This document shows, one piece after another, positions 1 through 7,340 of a stretch of 64,000 bases of DNA. The translations under genes and the position numbers were made by a program. Every line of letters begins with the position of its first letter. Position 1 is the first letter of the stretch. The notes beneath the pieces were generated by a model, which was given only the letters and a program-made list of their open reading frames with translations, searched no databases and had not been told where the DNA came from. Source of the stretch: Chitinophaga rupis (GTDB lineage: Bacteria > Bacteroidota > Bacteroidia > Chitinophagales > Chitinophagaceae); assembly GCF_900109685.1 (NCBI RefSeq), contig NZ_FOBB01000008.1, positions 1-64,000 on the forward strand. Reading direction: 5' to 3'.

Positions 1-370
1 TTCTGATCTCTATTTTAAACTGTTCTTCCGCAATGTCTATCATCGTCTGCAACCCGAACACCTGCAGATTGGCATATTCCAGTTTCTTCAACAACGCTTC
101 ATTTTGCTTTTTGAGGGCGTCCAATTCCTTTTGTTCCTCTTCGGTCATGACGGTAGGTAAGATGGTTCGTTGCTCAAGTTCCGAAGAAAACAGCGATTTC
201 CAGTGGCCTATCTGATTAGCTTTTACGCTATAGCGAGCCGCTACCTCTGCCATACTTTGGCTACCTGACAGATAGTCTGCTACTACTTTGCGCATAAAAG
301 CGTGGGAATATTGGAACGAACGGCCTCCCTTGCCTTTCCTGTTTTGCCCTAAATTGTTTGTTTTTTGCAT
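1..370 (-). CDS. IS3-family transposase OrfA (partial, C-terminus outside window)
   Basis: The reading frame starts at the ATG complementary to 368-370 and stays open for 123 codons to the window edge. The N-terminal half is a basic helix-turn-helix of the InsE/OrfA type (MAEVAARYSVKANQIGHWK), which binds the terminal repeats. It is followed by a leucine-zipper-like segment rich in K, E and L (around EEEQKELDALKKQNEALLKK) that dimerises. In IS3 elements OrfA is joined to the OrfB integrase by programmed -1 frameshifting; that region is not visible here. Intactness of the element cannot be judged. Confidence 0.85.
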   Translation of the reverse strand, partial: MQKTNNLGQNRKGKGGRSFQYSHAFMRKVVADYLSGSQSMAEVAARYSVKANQIGHWKSLFSSELEQRTILPTVMTEEEQKELDALKKQNEALLKKLEYANLQVFGLQTMIDIAEEQFKIEIR

Positions 371-386
371 GTCTTACACTTTTTAT

Positions 387-412
387 GTGTAAACCTTTTT
401 CAGGACGTGACA
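387..412 (-). repeat. Probable IS terminal inverted repeat
   Basis: Read on the minus strand from 412, the sequence begins TGTCACGTCCTGAAAAAGG and continues into the orfA leader. A small inverted repeat (TTACAC/GTGTAA, about 374-391) lies just inside it. The outer boundary is inferred from the TG dinucleotide, because the partner repeat and any target duplication are outside the window. Confidence 0.5.
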
Positions 413-505
413 TATGGCTTACTATCAGGGTATTATTGTATTGTTATTGGGTTAACAGAACAGGCACAATTATGTTATCTATCCCGGAACCCGTATTTTG
501 CCTGT

Positions 506-1414
506 ATGAAATACCTGGTTTCCTGCACCTTACTGCTACTGCTTATTAGCGCCACCGCCTTTGCCCAAAAAGAAGATAAACAGCTAACAGCCCTGCTGCG
601 CCCTTATCTTGAAAAACACCATGGCGTGGCCGGCATTTACGTGCATCACCTGAAAAAAGATAAGTATGTGGCCATTAATGCAGATACCCTGTTCCCTACG
701 GCCAGCACCATTAAAATGACTATTATGGTGGGCATATTTGATAAAATAGCCAAAGGGGAGCTGCAGTACCATCAGCCCTTAGTATATAAGGATTCCCTGT
801 TATATGCCGGGGAGGACATACTGGGCTCCTTTAAAAGCGGGGAGCAGATAACGCTGGATAAGGTTATGATGCTGATGCTGACCATGAGCGATAATACCGC
901 CAGCCTGTGGCTGCAATCCCTGGCAGGAGGGGGGCAGCAGATCAATGCCTGGCTGGAAGCCCATGGTTTTGTAAATACACGGGTGAACAGCCGTACGCCG
1001 GGCCGGGAAGCTAATCGTACTGCATTGGGCTGGGGGCAAACATCGCCCCGGGAAATGGCCCGTTTAATGGAAATGATCTATAAGGGAGAGGTAGTGAGCA
1101 AGGCTGCCAGTGAGCGTATGTACCGCAATCTTACCCGTAATTACTGGGACCAGGAAGGGTTGCTGGAATTTCCGAAGGAGGTAAGAACAGCTTCTAAGAA
1201 TGGTGCAGTGGATGGATCGCGCTCAGAAGTGGTAATGGTAAGCGCAGCACATGGAGACTTTGTCTACAGTATTTATACTAAAAATAACCTGGATCAAGGT
1301 TGGGAGCGGAATAATGAGGCCTGGCAGCTGTTACGGCAGGTGGCCAGGACGATATGGAACTATTACGAGCGTAGGGACAAACGGGTTCCCGACCCCGGTG
1401 TGGGGCAGTTTTGA
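506..1414 (+). CDS. Class A beta-lactamase-like serine hydrolase
   Basis: A 302-residue exported enzyme of the beta-lactamase/transpeptidase fold. The start at 506 is chosen because it gives a clean signal peptide (MKYLVSCTLLLLLISATAFA, then Q); an upstream in-frame start at 365 would add a segment lying inside the IS. Visible motifs: active-site S-T-I-K at about 67-70, S-D-N at 128-130, a candidate Glu of the omega loop near 168, and K-N-G at 231-233 where class A enzymes usually have K-T/S-G. The first motifs support a penicillin-recognising serine hydrolase. The K-N-G change leaves open whether it hydrolyses beta-lactams well. The IS end lies 94 bases upstream and could alter expression. 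Confidence 0.85.
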   Translation: MKYLVSCTLLLLLISATAFAQKEDKQLTALLRPYLEKHHGVAGIYVHHLKKDKYVAINADTLFPTASTIKMTIMVGIFDKIAKGELQYHQPLVYKDSLLYAGEDILGSFKSGEQITLDKVMMLMLTMSDNTASLWLQSLAGGGQQINAWLEAHGFVNTRVNSRTPGREANRTALGWGQTSPREMARLMEMIYKGEVVSKAASERMYRNLTRNYWDQEGLLEFPKEVRTASKNGAVDGSRSEVVMVSAAHGDFVYSIYTKNNLDQGWERNNEAWQLLRQVARTIWNYYERRDKRVPDPGVGQF

Positions 1415-1447
1415 TAGAAGGAACGGATATGGTACCCGCTGGGCAAA

Positions 1448-1576
1448 TTAGATGAACAGATCTTGAGTAGCATCAAATTCATCCTGTCTGTTGATGGCGT
1501 TTTTAATAAACGGGATCAATGCAAGGCCCACCGTAATAATCACCAAGAGTACATGCTTTAGCTTCATACTTGCCAT
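1448..1576 (-). CDS. Single-pass membrane micro-protein, 42 aa (hypothetical)
   Basis: An ATG-to-TAA frame of 42 codons, convergent with the beta-lactamase-like gene. The product begins MASMKLKHVLLVIITVGLAL, so a short basic N-terminus leads into one hydrophobic helix (about residues 9-24), followed by a polar, mostly acidic tail. It may start at the second Met (residue 4), giving MKLKH. Its plan resembles the micro-ORFs at 22472-22591 and 22731-22886. No family is recognised, and such short frames can arise by chance. Confidence 0.4.
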   Translation of the reverse strand: MASMKLKHVLLVIITVGLALIPFIKNAINRQDEFDATQDLFI

Positions 1577-1883
1577 TTTAATATTTTTTCAAGTTCATGT
1601 ATGTATAACTAAATAACGTGCCAAATTGTTACAGTTTGGGGAACCAAACCGGGCAGCGCCAAAGGCTCGTTAGGCCATGTCCGCGCCGGATCGCAGGCTG
1701 GCGGGGCGCCATAGGCTCTATTTATGGAAGGGGATGGTAAGTATAGATAATATCAATACCACATTTCCAAAATCGATTTGATTTTTAATACGCGGACAAT
1801 GACCTTTGCACCTGTTTTAAAATGCGTAGCACTTACGCAAAGAGAGGCAAAAGAATCACTAAACTAAATAAACAGTAATACAC
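1577..1883. other. Intergenic stretch with GC-rich repeat and hairpin
   Basis: No gene seen. It holds a short hairpin GTTTGG-GGAA-CCAAAC (1634-1649) with a GNRA-type loop, followed by an unusually GC-rich block with the near-identical 13-mers GCGCCAAAGGCTC (1656-1668) and GCGCCATAGGCTC (1706-1718), 50 bases apart. The promoter of the peroxiredoxin gene occupies the right end. The structured part could belong to the minus-strand leader of the 42-aa ORF, but this is not shown. Confidence 0.4.
1777..1808 (+). promoter_or_regulatory. Bacteroidota-type promoter of the peroxiredoxin gene
   Basis: A -33 element TTTG (1777-1780) and a -7 element GACCTTTG (1801-1808) are separated by 20 bases, matching the Bacteroidota housekeeping pattern TTTG-N19-21-TAnnTTTG with one mismatch. 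Transcription would begin near 1814, leaving a leader of about 70 bases before the start at 1884. Confidence 0.6.
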
Positions 1884-2438
1884 ATGAAAAATGTTATCCT
1901 GTCCGTAGGCTCAAAGTTCCCCGAGTTCAAAAAAACGGCTGTAGTATCTCTCGAGAAAGGCAAAGAATTTTATGACATTTCATCCGAAGAGATCCGGAAT
2001 TCCGGTAAATGGATGGTGATGTTCTGGTGGCCCAAGGATTTTACCTTCGTGTGCCCTACTGAAATTGCTGAGTTTAACAAACACTACCAGGATTTTGCTG
2101 ACCGTGATGCCGTTTTGATCGGTGCATCTACTGATAGCGAATTTGTACATGCTGCCTGGAGAAGGGATCATGATGACCTGCGCGGTCTGCAATTCCCTAT
2201 GCTGGCTGATACTTCCAAATCACTGGCAGAAGAGCTGGGCATCCTGGAAGCTAATGAGAAAGTGGCTTACCGTGCTACCTTCATCGTTGACCAGGAAGGT
2301 ATTGTACGCTGGGTTTCCCTGTACGACCTGAATGTAGGCCGTAACGTGAAAGAAGTACTCCGCGTGCTGGATGCCCTGCAAACAGACGAGCTGTGCCCCT
2401 GCAACTGGCAGAAGGGTGAAGCTACGCTGACCGCTTAA
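1884..2438 (+). CDS. Peroxiredoxin (AhpC/TSA family)
   Basis: 184 residues. Thioredoxin-fold peroxidase that reduces hydrogen peroxide and organic hydroperoxides. The peroxidatic Cys is Cys57 in the motif FTFVCPTEI. A C-terminal C-P-C (about 171-173, DELCPCNWQKGE) supplies the resolving cysteine, as in AhpC-like two-Cys enzymes. It is followed by an AhpD-like gene, which suggests the two work together: AhpD-type CxxC proteins reduce AhpC in organisms without AhpF, and no ahpF is seen here. Named as a family member rather than ahpC because the subfamily cannot be settled by eye. Confidence 0.92.
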   Translation: MKNVILSVGSKFPEFKKTAVVSLEKGKEFYDISSEEIRNSGKWMVMFWWPKDFTFVCPTEIAEFNKHYQDFADRDAVLIGASTDSEFVHAAWRRDHDDLRGLQFPMLADTSKSLAEELGILEANEKVAYRATFIVDQEGIVRWVSLYDLNVGRNVKEVLRVLDALQTDELCPCNWQKGEATLTA

Positions 2439-2455
2439 TTTTCTGAATAACTGAT

Positions 2456-2637
2456 AGTCCATGGTCGATGGTCCATAGCCTGTAACCCGCAAGCGAACTA
2501 TTGCGATACAAGCGATCTACCATCTTCCATGGACTTTTAAATTATCATACGTTCATCCGGGAAAATAGTCCTGCGTCTTCTTGCAGCACCTGCATTATTG
2601 AACCAGGCAATGGACTATCGACCATGGACCATGGACT
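2456..2637 (+). repeat. Heptad repeat family C (ATGGACC core), two clusters
   Basis: Between the peroxiredoxin and AhpD-like genes there are two clusters of 7-nt repeats. 2456-2479 reads as TCCATGG, TCGATGG, TCCATAG. 2610-2637 reads as four exact heptads: ATGGACT, ATCGACC, ATGGACC, ATGGACT. The clusters are in opposite orientation, so the intergenic RNA could fold on itself. A partial copy (TTCCATGGACTT) lies near 2525. The same family recurs at 4339-4372 and 4451-4478. Confidence 0.75.
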
Positions 2638-2653
2638 TAAAACAACAACAATC

Positions 2654-3241
2654 ATGTTCGCTACTACAAATCAAGATACAGCCATCCAGCTGTTACAGGC
2701 AGTAGGTTTAACCGATGCGGCTTTATCCAAACACCTGAACGCGCTGGTAGCTACCGATGCCCGTTACCTGAAAGATCTGAAGATCAATGTAAGCAACGCG
2801 CTGGACGCAGGTACCCTCAATAAAAAAGAAGCTTACCTCATAGGCCTGGCCGTGGCAGTAAATGAAAAGCAATCCACCCTGCAGGCTGCCTTTGAAAAGC
2901 TGGCCCAGGAACAAGGCGCTACCGAAAAGGAAATTGCGGAAGTGATCAGCTGCACCTCCCTCATGAATGCCAATAACGTGTTTTACCGTTTCCGCCATTT
3001 CGTGAACAAGGAGTATTATACCAACACGCCCGCCGGCATCCGAATGAGCATTATGGCTAACCCGGTGATAGGGAAGGAGTTCTTTGAGCTGTTAAGCCTG
3101 GTGGTGTCTGCCCTGAACGGCTGTGAAATGTGCGTAACCTCCCATGAAGAGGCCCTGCTGAAACATGGTACGGAGCAGCAGCGCATCCTGGAAGCGGTAA
3201 GGCTGGGCGCTGTGCTGAGAAGCCTGGTAGTGCTGCTGTAA
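2654..3241 (+). CDS. AhpD-like alkylhydroperoxidase (carboxymuconolactone decarboxylase family)
   Basis: 195 residues when started at the ATG at 2654. The upstream in-frame extension is coded by repeat DNA and is rejected. The all-helical protein carries the AhpD signature near its end: C-E-M-C-V-T-S-H (cysteines about 157 and 160), the CxxC pair plus His that gives thiol peroxidase or AhpC-reductase activity. Position directly after the peroxiredoxin gene supports a two-protein peroxide detoxification module. In AhpD systems electrons usually come from a dihydrolipoamide-type carrier; that partner is not in the window. Confidence 0.88.
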   Translation: MFATTNQDTAIQLLQAVGLTDAALSKHLNALVATDARYLKDLKINVSNALDAGTLNKKEAYLIGLAVAVNEKQSTLQAAFEKLAQEQGATEKEIAEVISCTSLMNANNVFYRFRHFVNKEYYTNTPAGIRMSIMANPVIGKEFFELLSLVVSALNGCEMCVTSHEEALLKHGTEQQRILEAVRLGAVLRSLVVLL

Positions 3242-3506
3242 ATGTGCCGGTGAGGGAATGTGCTGATGTGCCGTTGTGGGGTAGATGAAAATGCGTAGAT
3301 GGGAAGATGGGCAGGCTGGAAATAGGCGGATTTTGGAGATATCCGGAGGGAAAATGGATAATAGGAGATGAATAAACGGATATTTAAAAATGTGGATATC
3401 TTCCGGTCCTGATCAGGTAAACCATTCATTTTCAGCTCATATATCTGAATGCGGATATACACATTCGCACAATTTCCAAGGCTGTGAATAAAATTCACAA
3501 ACAATG

Positions 3507-3538
3507 TTTGTAAAATCAATAAAAAAGGTGGACTTTTG
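3507..3538 (+). promoter_or_regulatory. Promoter of the rpmB-rpmG-DUF4295 operon
   Basis: -33 element TTTG (3507-3510) and -7 element GACTTTTG (3531-3538) with a 20-base spacer, matching the Bacteroidota consensus except for the first base of the -7 box. Predicted start near 3544, giving a leader of about 16 bases before rpmB. Confidence 0.65.
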
Positions 3539-3559
3539 CAGTCCAAAATTTTTTCGATC

Positions 3560-3796
3560 ATGGCAAGAGTATGTCAGGTGACAGGAAAGAAGCCGATAAC
3601 AGGTCACCATGTTTCCTTCTCTAATATCAAAACAAAGAGAAGATTTCTGCCTAACCTGCAGAAAAAGCGTTTTTTCCTGGCGGAAGAAGACCGCTGGATA
3701 TCTTTAAAGGTATCTTCGGACGGCTTACGCACTATTAACAAAAGAGGTTTGTATGCAGTAGTTAAGGAATTGCGTGCGGCCGGGCAGGAAATCTAA
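3560..3796 (+). CDS. rpmB: 50S ribosomal protein L28
   Basis: 78 residues. Begins [20 protein letters not shown], the diagnostic L28 start. The remainder (rich in Lys and Arg, with R-R-F-L-P-N-L and LRTINKRGL) fits the family over its full length. The start at 3560 is chosen over the longer frame from 3536 because it gives the standard N-terminus and lies downstream of the promoter. L28 is a late-assembly large-subunit protein. First gene of a three-gene unit with rpmG and the DUF4295 gene. Confidence 0.97.
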   Translation: MARVCQVTGKKPITGHHVSFSNIKTKRRFLPNLQKKRFFLAEEDRWISLKVSSDGLRTINKRGLYAVVKELRAAGQEI

Positions 3797-3824
3797 TTGT
3801 GCAATCCACTAATTGTATATAACA

Positions 3825-4007
3825 ATGGCAAAGAAAGGTAACAGGGTGCAGGTAATACTGGAATGTACCGAGCATAAGAACTCAGGTCAGCCGGGTACTT
3901 CCCGTTATATCACCAACAAGAACAAAAAGAACACTCCGGAGCGTCTGGAGCTGAAGAAGTACAATCCTATTCTGCGGAAAGTGACTGTACACAAAGAAAT
4001 TAAATAA
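3825..4007 (+). CDS. rpmG: 50S ribosomal protein L33
   Basis: 60 residues, starting [20 protein letters not shown] and ending in the conserved [17 protein letters not shown] segment of L33. The ATG at 3825 lies 28 bases after the rpmB stop. Only one cysteine (Cys14) is present, so this is the zinc-free form of L33. Cotranscription with rpmB is the usual arrangement. Confidence 0.97.
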   Translation: MAKKGNRVQVILECTEHKNSGQPGTSRYITNKNKKNTPERLELKKYNPILRKVTVHKEIK

Positions 4008-4097
4008 TTTGTTGAATTGTTTGTGTGGCTGAATGGTTGTGTAACAGCATAACTGTTCCCGACCATACAACCAGCCTAACACTAAAAACAATAACCA

Positions 4098-4268
4098 ATG
4101 GCAAAACAAGCTAAAACCGCTATCAAGAAGGATGCGAAGGCTGCTGCTGAAGCTAAAGTGTGGACGAAAGTGATCAGAGCGGTACGTTCTCCGAAATCCG
4201 GCGCCTATACTTTTAAAGAGGCAATTATACACAAGGACAAAGTCCAGGAGTATATTAACCAAAAGTAA
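4098..4268 (+). CDS. DUF4295 family small basic protein
   Basis: 56 codons from ATG at 4098 to TAA, product starting MAKQAKTAIKKDAKAAAEAK, very rich in Lys and Ala. A protein of this type follows rpmG throughout Bacteroidota and is annotated DUF4295; its function is unknown, although the location and basic charge suggest a ribosome-associated role. It lies 90 bases after rpmG and is followed by a strong terminator, so it closes the ribosomal unit. Confidence 0.9.
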   Translation: MAKQAKTAIKKDAKAAAEAKVWTKVIRAVRSPKSGAYTFKEAIIHKDKVQEYINQK

Positions 4269-4294
4269 TTCGGCTTTACCAATCATACTGCACA

Positions 4295-4326
4295 GAAGCT
4301 GTCCCGTATTCTACGGACAGCTTTTT
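4295..4326 (+). terminator. Intrinsic terminator of the L28/L33 unit
   Basis: Stem AAGCTGTC/GACAGCTT extended by CGT/ACG with a bulged C, loop ATTCT, then TTTTT. It lies 27 bases after the DUF4295 stop and separates this unit from ftsY. Confidence 0.8.
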
Positions 4327-4338
4327 GCGTTTGTGGTC

Positions 4339-4372
4339 AGTCCATGGCCTGATGGTCCATAGTCCATCATCC
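4339..4372 (+). repeat. Heptad repeat family C, inverted orientation
   Basis: 7-nt phased copies TCCATGG, TGATGG, TCCATAG and TCCATCA lie just after the terminator. They are the reverse complement of the ATGGACC core at 4451-4478 and match the cluster at 2456-2479. Confidence 0.7.
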
Positions 4373-4450
4373 GCGGATTTTCCACGTAGATAATATCGTA
4401 AATTGCAGCTCCTTTATCTTAATTTCATCACTGAAAAAAGGAAATGTGCT

Positions 4451-4478
4451 ATGGATCATGGACCATGGTCTGTGGACT
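4451..4478 (+). repeat. Heptad repeat family C, four exact heptads before ftsY
   Basis: ATGGATC, ATGGACC, ATGGTCT, GTGGACT, four contiguous 7-nt units ending 12 bases before the ftsY start. Together with the inverted copy at 4339-4372 they could form a hairpin in the ftsY leader. Confidence 0.75.
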
Positions 4479-4490
4479 AAAACAACCACT

Positions 4491-5453
4491 ATGAGCTTTT
4501 TCAATAAACTATTTTCCCGGGAAAAGAAGGAAAGCCTGGATCAGGGATTACAGAAGACCAAAGATAGTTTCCTCACCAAACTAGGCCGGGCCATTGCCGG
4601 TAAATCCTCCGTTGATACAGAGGTGCTGGATAACCTGGAAGAAGCCCTGGTATCTGCCGACGTAGGCGTAGATACTACCGTGCAGATCATCAATCGTATA
4701 GAGCAGCGCGTATCAAAAGATAAATACCTGGGAACCAGTGAATTGAACAAGATACTGCAAGAAGAAATTGCAGCCCTGCTGGTGGAAGCGCCGGACAGTG
4801 GCTTCCGTGATTTTGATGTACCGGCCGATAAAAAGCCCTACGTGATCATGGTAGTAGGGGTGAACGGGGTAGGCAAAACCACCACCATTGGTAAGCTGGC
4901 CTATAACTTTAAAAAAGCCGGTAAAACAGTGCTGTTAGGCGCTGCAGATACCTTCCGGGCCGCTGCCGTGGACCAGCTCACTATCTGGAGCGACCGGGTA
5001 GGCGTACCTATTGTAAAACAGCAAATGGGCTCCGACCCCGGTGCAGTAGCCTTTGATACCGTGCAAAGCGGGGCCGCCCGTAATGTGGATGTAATTATTA
5101 TAGACACCGCCGGCCGCCTGCATAATAAGGTTTACCTGATGGAGGAGCTGAGCAAAATAAAGCGGGTAATGAAAAAGGTGCTGCCGGAAGCGCCGCATGA
5201 GGTGCTGCTGGTGCTGGATGGCTCTACCGGGCAAAATGCGCTGGAACAGGCCCGCCAGTTCACCGCAGCTACAGAAGTTACCGCCCTGGCCATTACCAAG
5301 CTGGATGGTACTGCAAAAGGCGGTGTAGTGCTGGCCATTGCCAACCAGTTTAAGATCCCCGTGAAATACATTGGTATTGGTGAAAAAATGGAGGATCTGC
5401 AGGTATTTAATAAAACAGAATTTGTAGATTCACTATTTAGCATAAATGACTGA
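4491..5453 (+). CDS. ftsY: Signal recognition particle receptor FtsY
   Basis: 320 residues from the ATG at 4491 ([20 protein letters not shown]). The longer frame from 4446 is coded by heptad repeat DNA. SRP-type GTPase: helical N domain, then the G domain with G1 GVNGVGKTT (about 121-130), DTFRAAA, DTAGRLH and [10 protein letters not shown]. It docks ribosome-SRP complexes at the membrane for co-translational insertion. The acidic A domain found in E. coli FtsY is absent and replaced by a short basic amphipathic N-terminus, as is usual in Bacteroidota. Confidence 0.96.
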   Translation: MSFFNKLFSREKKESLDQGLQKTKDSFLTKLGRAIAGKSSVDTEVLDNLEEALVSADVGVDTTVQIINRIEQRVSKDKYLGTSELNKILQEEIAALLVEAPDSGFRDFDVPADKKPYVIMVVGVNGVGKTTTIGKLAYNFKKAGKTVLLGAADTFRAAAVDQLTIWSDRVGVPIVKQQMGSDPGAVAFDTVQSGAARNVDVIIIDTAGRLHNKVYLMEELSKIKRVMKKVLPEAPHEVLLVLDGSTGQNALEQARQFTAATEVTALAITKLDGTAKGGVVLAIANQFKIPVKYIGIGEKMEDLQVFNKTEFVDSLFSIND

Positions 5454-5816
5454 TAATAAGCTTATTGCAAAGCGTTGTATAATTACAGATTAATTAGTTA
5501 TGCCCCGGCCTGAAGCGGGGCCATTCCATTGAAAAGTAATTATGATGGGTTTAAGTGGATGGCTGGCAATTAATTTAACAATAATGTGCCGCATTTTTTC
5601 TAAAGAAATAGCCCTCCAGAACTACTTTGTTCATAATTAACTAATTCGTAATTATGACAAGGGGTGTAAAATGTCCTTTCTTTTTATTACCTTTGCAACT
5701 TCCAACACACCACCCCCACTAAGGCAAGGTCACACACAGTAAGTCTGCTGTTTTTATTTGTTCGTGTCTGAATGTCTTCGTGGCGGTAATAAACCGGCAA
5801 TGAAGACTAGAACATA
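5454..5816. other. Intergenic region between ftsY and rimO
   Basis: No gene seen. A GC-rich hairpin, stem GCCCCG (5502-5507) with CGGGGC (5516-5521), lies about 50 bases after ftsY but has no T-run, so it is a weak terminator candidate. A single family B motif (AATTCGTAATTATG) occurs near 5643. The rimO promoter lies at 5688-5695, leaving a leader of about 115 bases with no clear structure. Confidence 0.4.
5688..5695 (+). promoter_or_regulatory. Promoter -7 element upstream of rimO
   Basis: TACCTTTG matches TAnnTTTG exactly. The -33 region around 5663-5668 (GGTGTAAA) is a poor match. This is the best promoter candidate in the intergenic space before rimO. Confidence 0.45.
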
Positions 5817-7130
5817 ATGAAGAATAGAACATTAAAGAAAGACAAAGTTAATATTATTACATTAGGGTGTTCAAAGAACATGGTTGATTCTGAAGTGCTT
5901 AGCGGGCAATTGCAGGCCAATGCAATTGACGTAGTGCACGAGAACGCCAAAAAAGACCATAACATTGTAGTAGTGAACACCTGTGGTTTTATTGACAAGG
6001 CCAAGGAAGAATCCATAAACACCATACTGGAACAGGTAGAGCTGAAGCAGAAGGGCCGGCTGGATAAAGTATATGTAACCGGCTGTTTAAGTGAACGCTA
6101 CCGCGGTGACCTGGAAACGGAGATCCCCGGGGTAGATGCCTGGTTTGGCACCATGGAGCTGCCACTGATCCTGAAGAAATTTGACGCCGATTATAAAGCG
6201 GAGCTGCTGGGTGAGCGCTTGCTGAGCACCCCCTCACATTACGCTTACCTGAAAATAGCAGAAGGCTGTAACCGCACCTGCTCTTTTTGCGCTATTCCTC
6301 TTATGAGGGGCACACATGTATCCAAACCTATTGAGGCCATAGTAGCAGAAGCTGAAAAGCTGGTGCGCTTTGGTGTAAAAGAGGTGATGCTGATAGCGCA
6401 GGAATTAACGTATTACGGTTTAGATCTGTATAAACAACGCCGCCTGGCCGACCTGTTAAGGGCGCTGGCCGCGGTACCGGGACTGGAATGGATACGGCTG
6501 CATTACGCTTACCCGCACAAATTCCCGATGGATGTGCTGGACGTAATGAACGAGTTTCCCAACATTTGCAACTACCTGGATATGCCTTTGCAGCACGCAG
6601 CAGATAACATGCTGAAAGCTATGAAAAGGCAGATCACGCGTACAGAAATGCAGGACCTGGTGGCAGCTATCCGCGAAAAGGTGCCCGGCATTTGCCTGCG
6701 TACCACCCTCATTACCGGCTTTCCGGGCGAGACCCTGGAAGACGTGGAGGAAATGAAGCGTTTCCTGGAAGATATGCGTTTTGACCGCGTAGGTATTTTT
6801 ACCTACAGTCATGAAGAAGGCACCAGCGCCTATGACCTGGAGGACAATATCCCCGCAGAAGAGAAGGAGCGGAGGGCCCAGGAAATTATGGAGCTGCAGC
6901 AGGAGATCTCTTACGAAAAGAACCAGGAAAAAATAGGCCAGGTATTTAGAGTAATAGTGGACAAGAAAGAATCCGGCCGCTACCTGGCGCGCACCGAATT
7001 TGATTCCGTGGAAGTAGATAATGAAGTGATCATCAACACCAGCAAGCGCCTGAAACCGGGCGATTTTGTGCACGTAAAGATCACCAAAGCGTTTGACTAC
7101 GACCTGGAAGGGGAATTGGTGGAGGCATAA
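5817..7130 (+). CDS. rimO: Ribosomal protein S12 methylthiotransferase RimO
   Basis: 437 residues. Radical-SAM methylthiotransferase that modifies an aspartate of ribosomal protein S12. N-terminal UPF0004 domain with three cluster cysteines (LGCSKNMVDSE, VNTCGFI, VTGCLSERY); the radical SAM CxxxCxxC is GCNRTCSFC at about 151-158; a C-terminal TRAM-like domain follows. The sequence GCSKN and overall length separate RimO from MiaB. Neighbour of ftsY, as is common in Bacteroidota. The stop codon is the TAA of GGCATAAGC, where a family A heptad array begins. Confidence 0.95.
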   Translation: MKNRTLKKDKVNIITLGCSKNMVDSEVLSGQLQANAIDVVHENAKKDHNIVVVNTCGFIDKAKEESINTILEQVELKQKGRLDKVYVTGCLSERYRGDLETEIPGVDAWFGTMELPLILKKFDADYKAELLGERLLSTPSHYAYLKIAEGCNRTCSFCAIPLMRGTHVSKPIEAIVAEAEKLVRFGVKEVMLIAQELTYYGLDLYKQRRLADLLRALAAVPGLEWIRLHYAYPHKFPMDVLDVMNEFPNICNYLDMPLQHAADNMLKAMKRQITRTEMQDLVAAIREKVPGICLRTTLITGFPGETLEDVEEMKRFLEDMRFDRVGIFTYSHEEGTSAYDLEDNIPAEEKERRAQEIMELQQEISYEKNQEKIGQVFRVIVDKKESGRYLARTEFDSVEVDNEVIINTSKRLKPGDFVHVKITKAFDYDLEGELVEA

Positions 7131-7312
7131 GCTGAAAGCTAAAGGCAGAAAGCTAAAAGCAGAAAGCATAAAGCGGAATGCAGCACCCGGAAAAAATCCT
7201 GCTTTTAGCAGTAAATGCAGCATATCATAAGTTTAGAATCAATATTACTTGCAGTACCACGCATAAAGCGTTTAGCACTATGCGTTGAGCATACTGCGTA
7301 TTAAATAATAGC
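7128..7312 (+). repeat. Heptad repeat family A (AAAGCNN) after rimO
   Basis: From the rimO stop codon the sequence runs in 7-nt steps around the core AAAGC (AGCTGAA, AGCTAAA, GGCAGAA, AGCTAAA, AGCAGAA, AGCATAA, ...) to about 7175. A more degenerate run (GCATAAAGCGTTTAGC, GCGTTGAGCATACTGCG) lies at 7260-7303. No gene in this spacer. Confidence 0.7.
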
Positions 7313-7340
7313 TCCGGACGGAGCTTGTTAAAGCAAATCA

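Larger units (their letters stand above)
1..412 (-). mobile_element. IS3-family insertion sequence, end fragment cut by window edge
   Basis: The left 412 bases are the orfA end of an IS3-type element lying on the minus strand. The visible parts are the outer end near 412 (reading inward it starts TGTCACGTCC, the TG start usual for IS3 elements) and the orfA start at 370. The rest, including orfB and the other terminal repeat, lies outside the window, so the family call rests on OrfA and the TG end. The element ends 94 bases before the beta-lactamase-like start codon. Confidence 0.75.

Noticed and set aside
33-215. 60-codon plus-strand ORF at the left edge
   Set aside because: It lies antisense to the IS3 orfA frame and has no coding features of its own.
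5502-5521. GCCCCG/CGGGGC hairpin after ftsY as a terminator
   Set aside because: No T-run follows, so it is reported only as weak in the intergenic entry.
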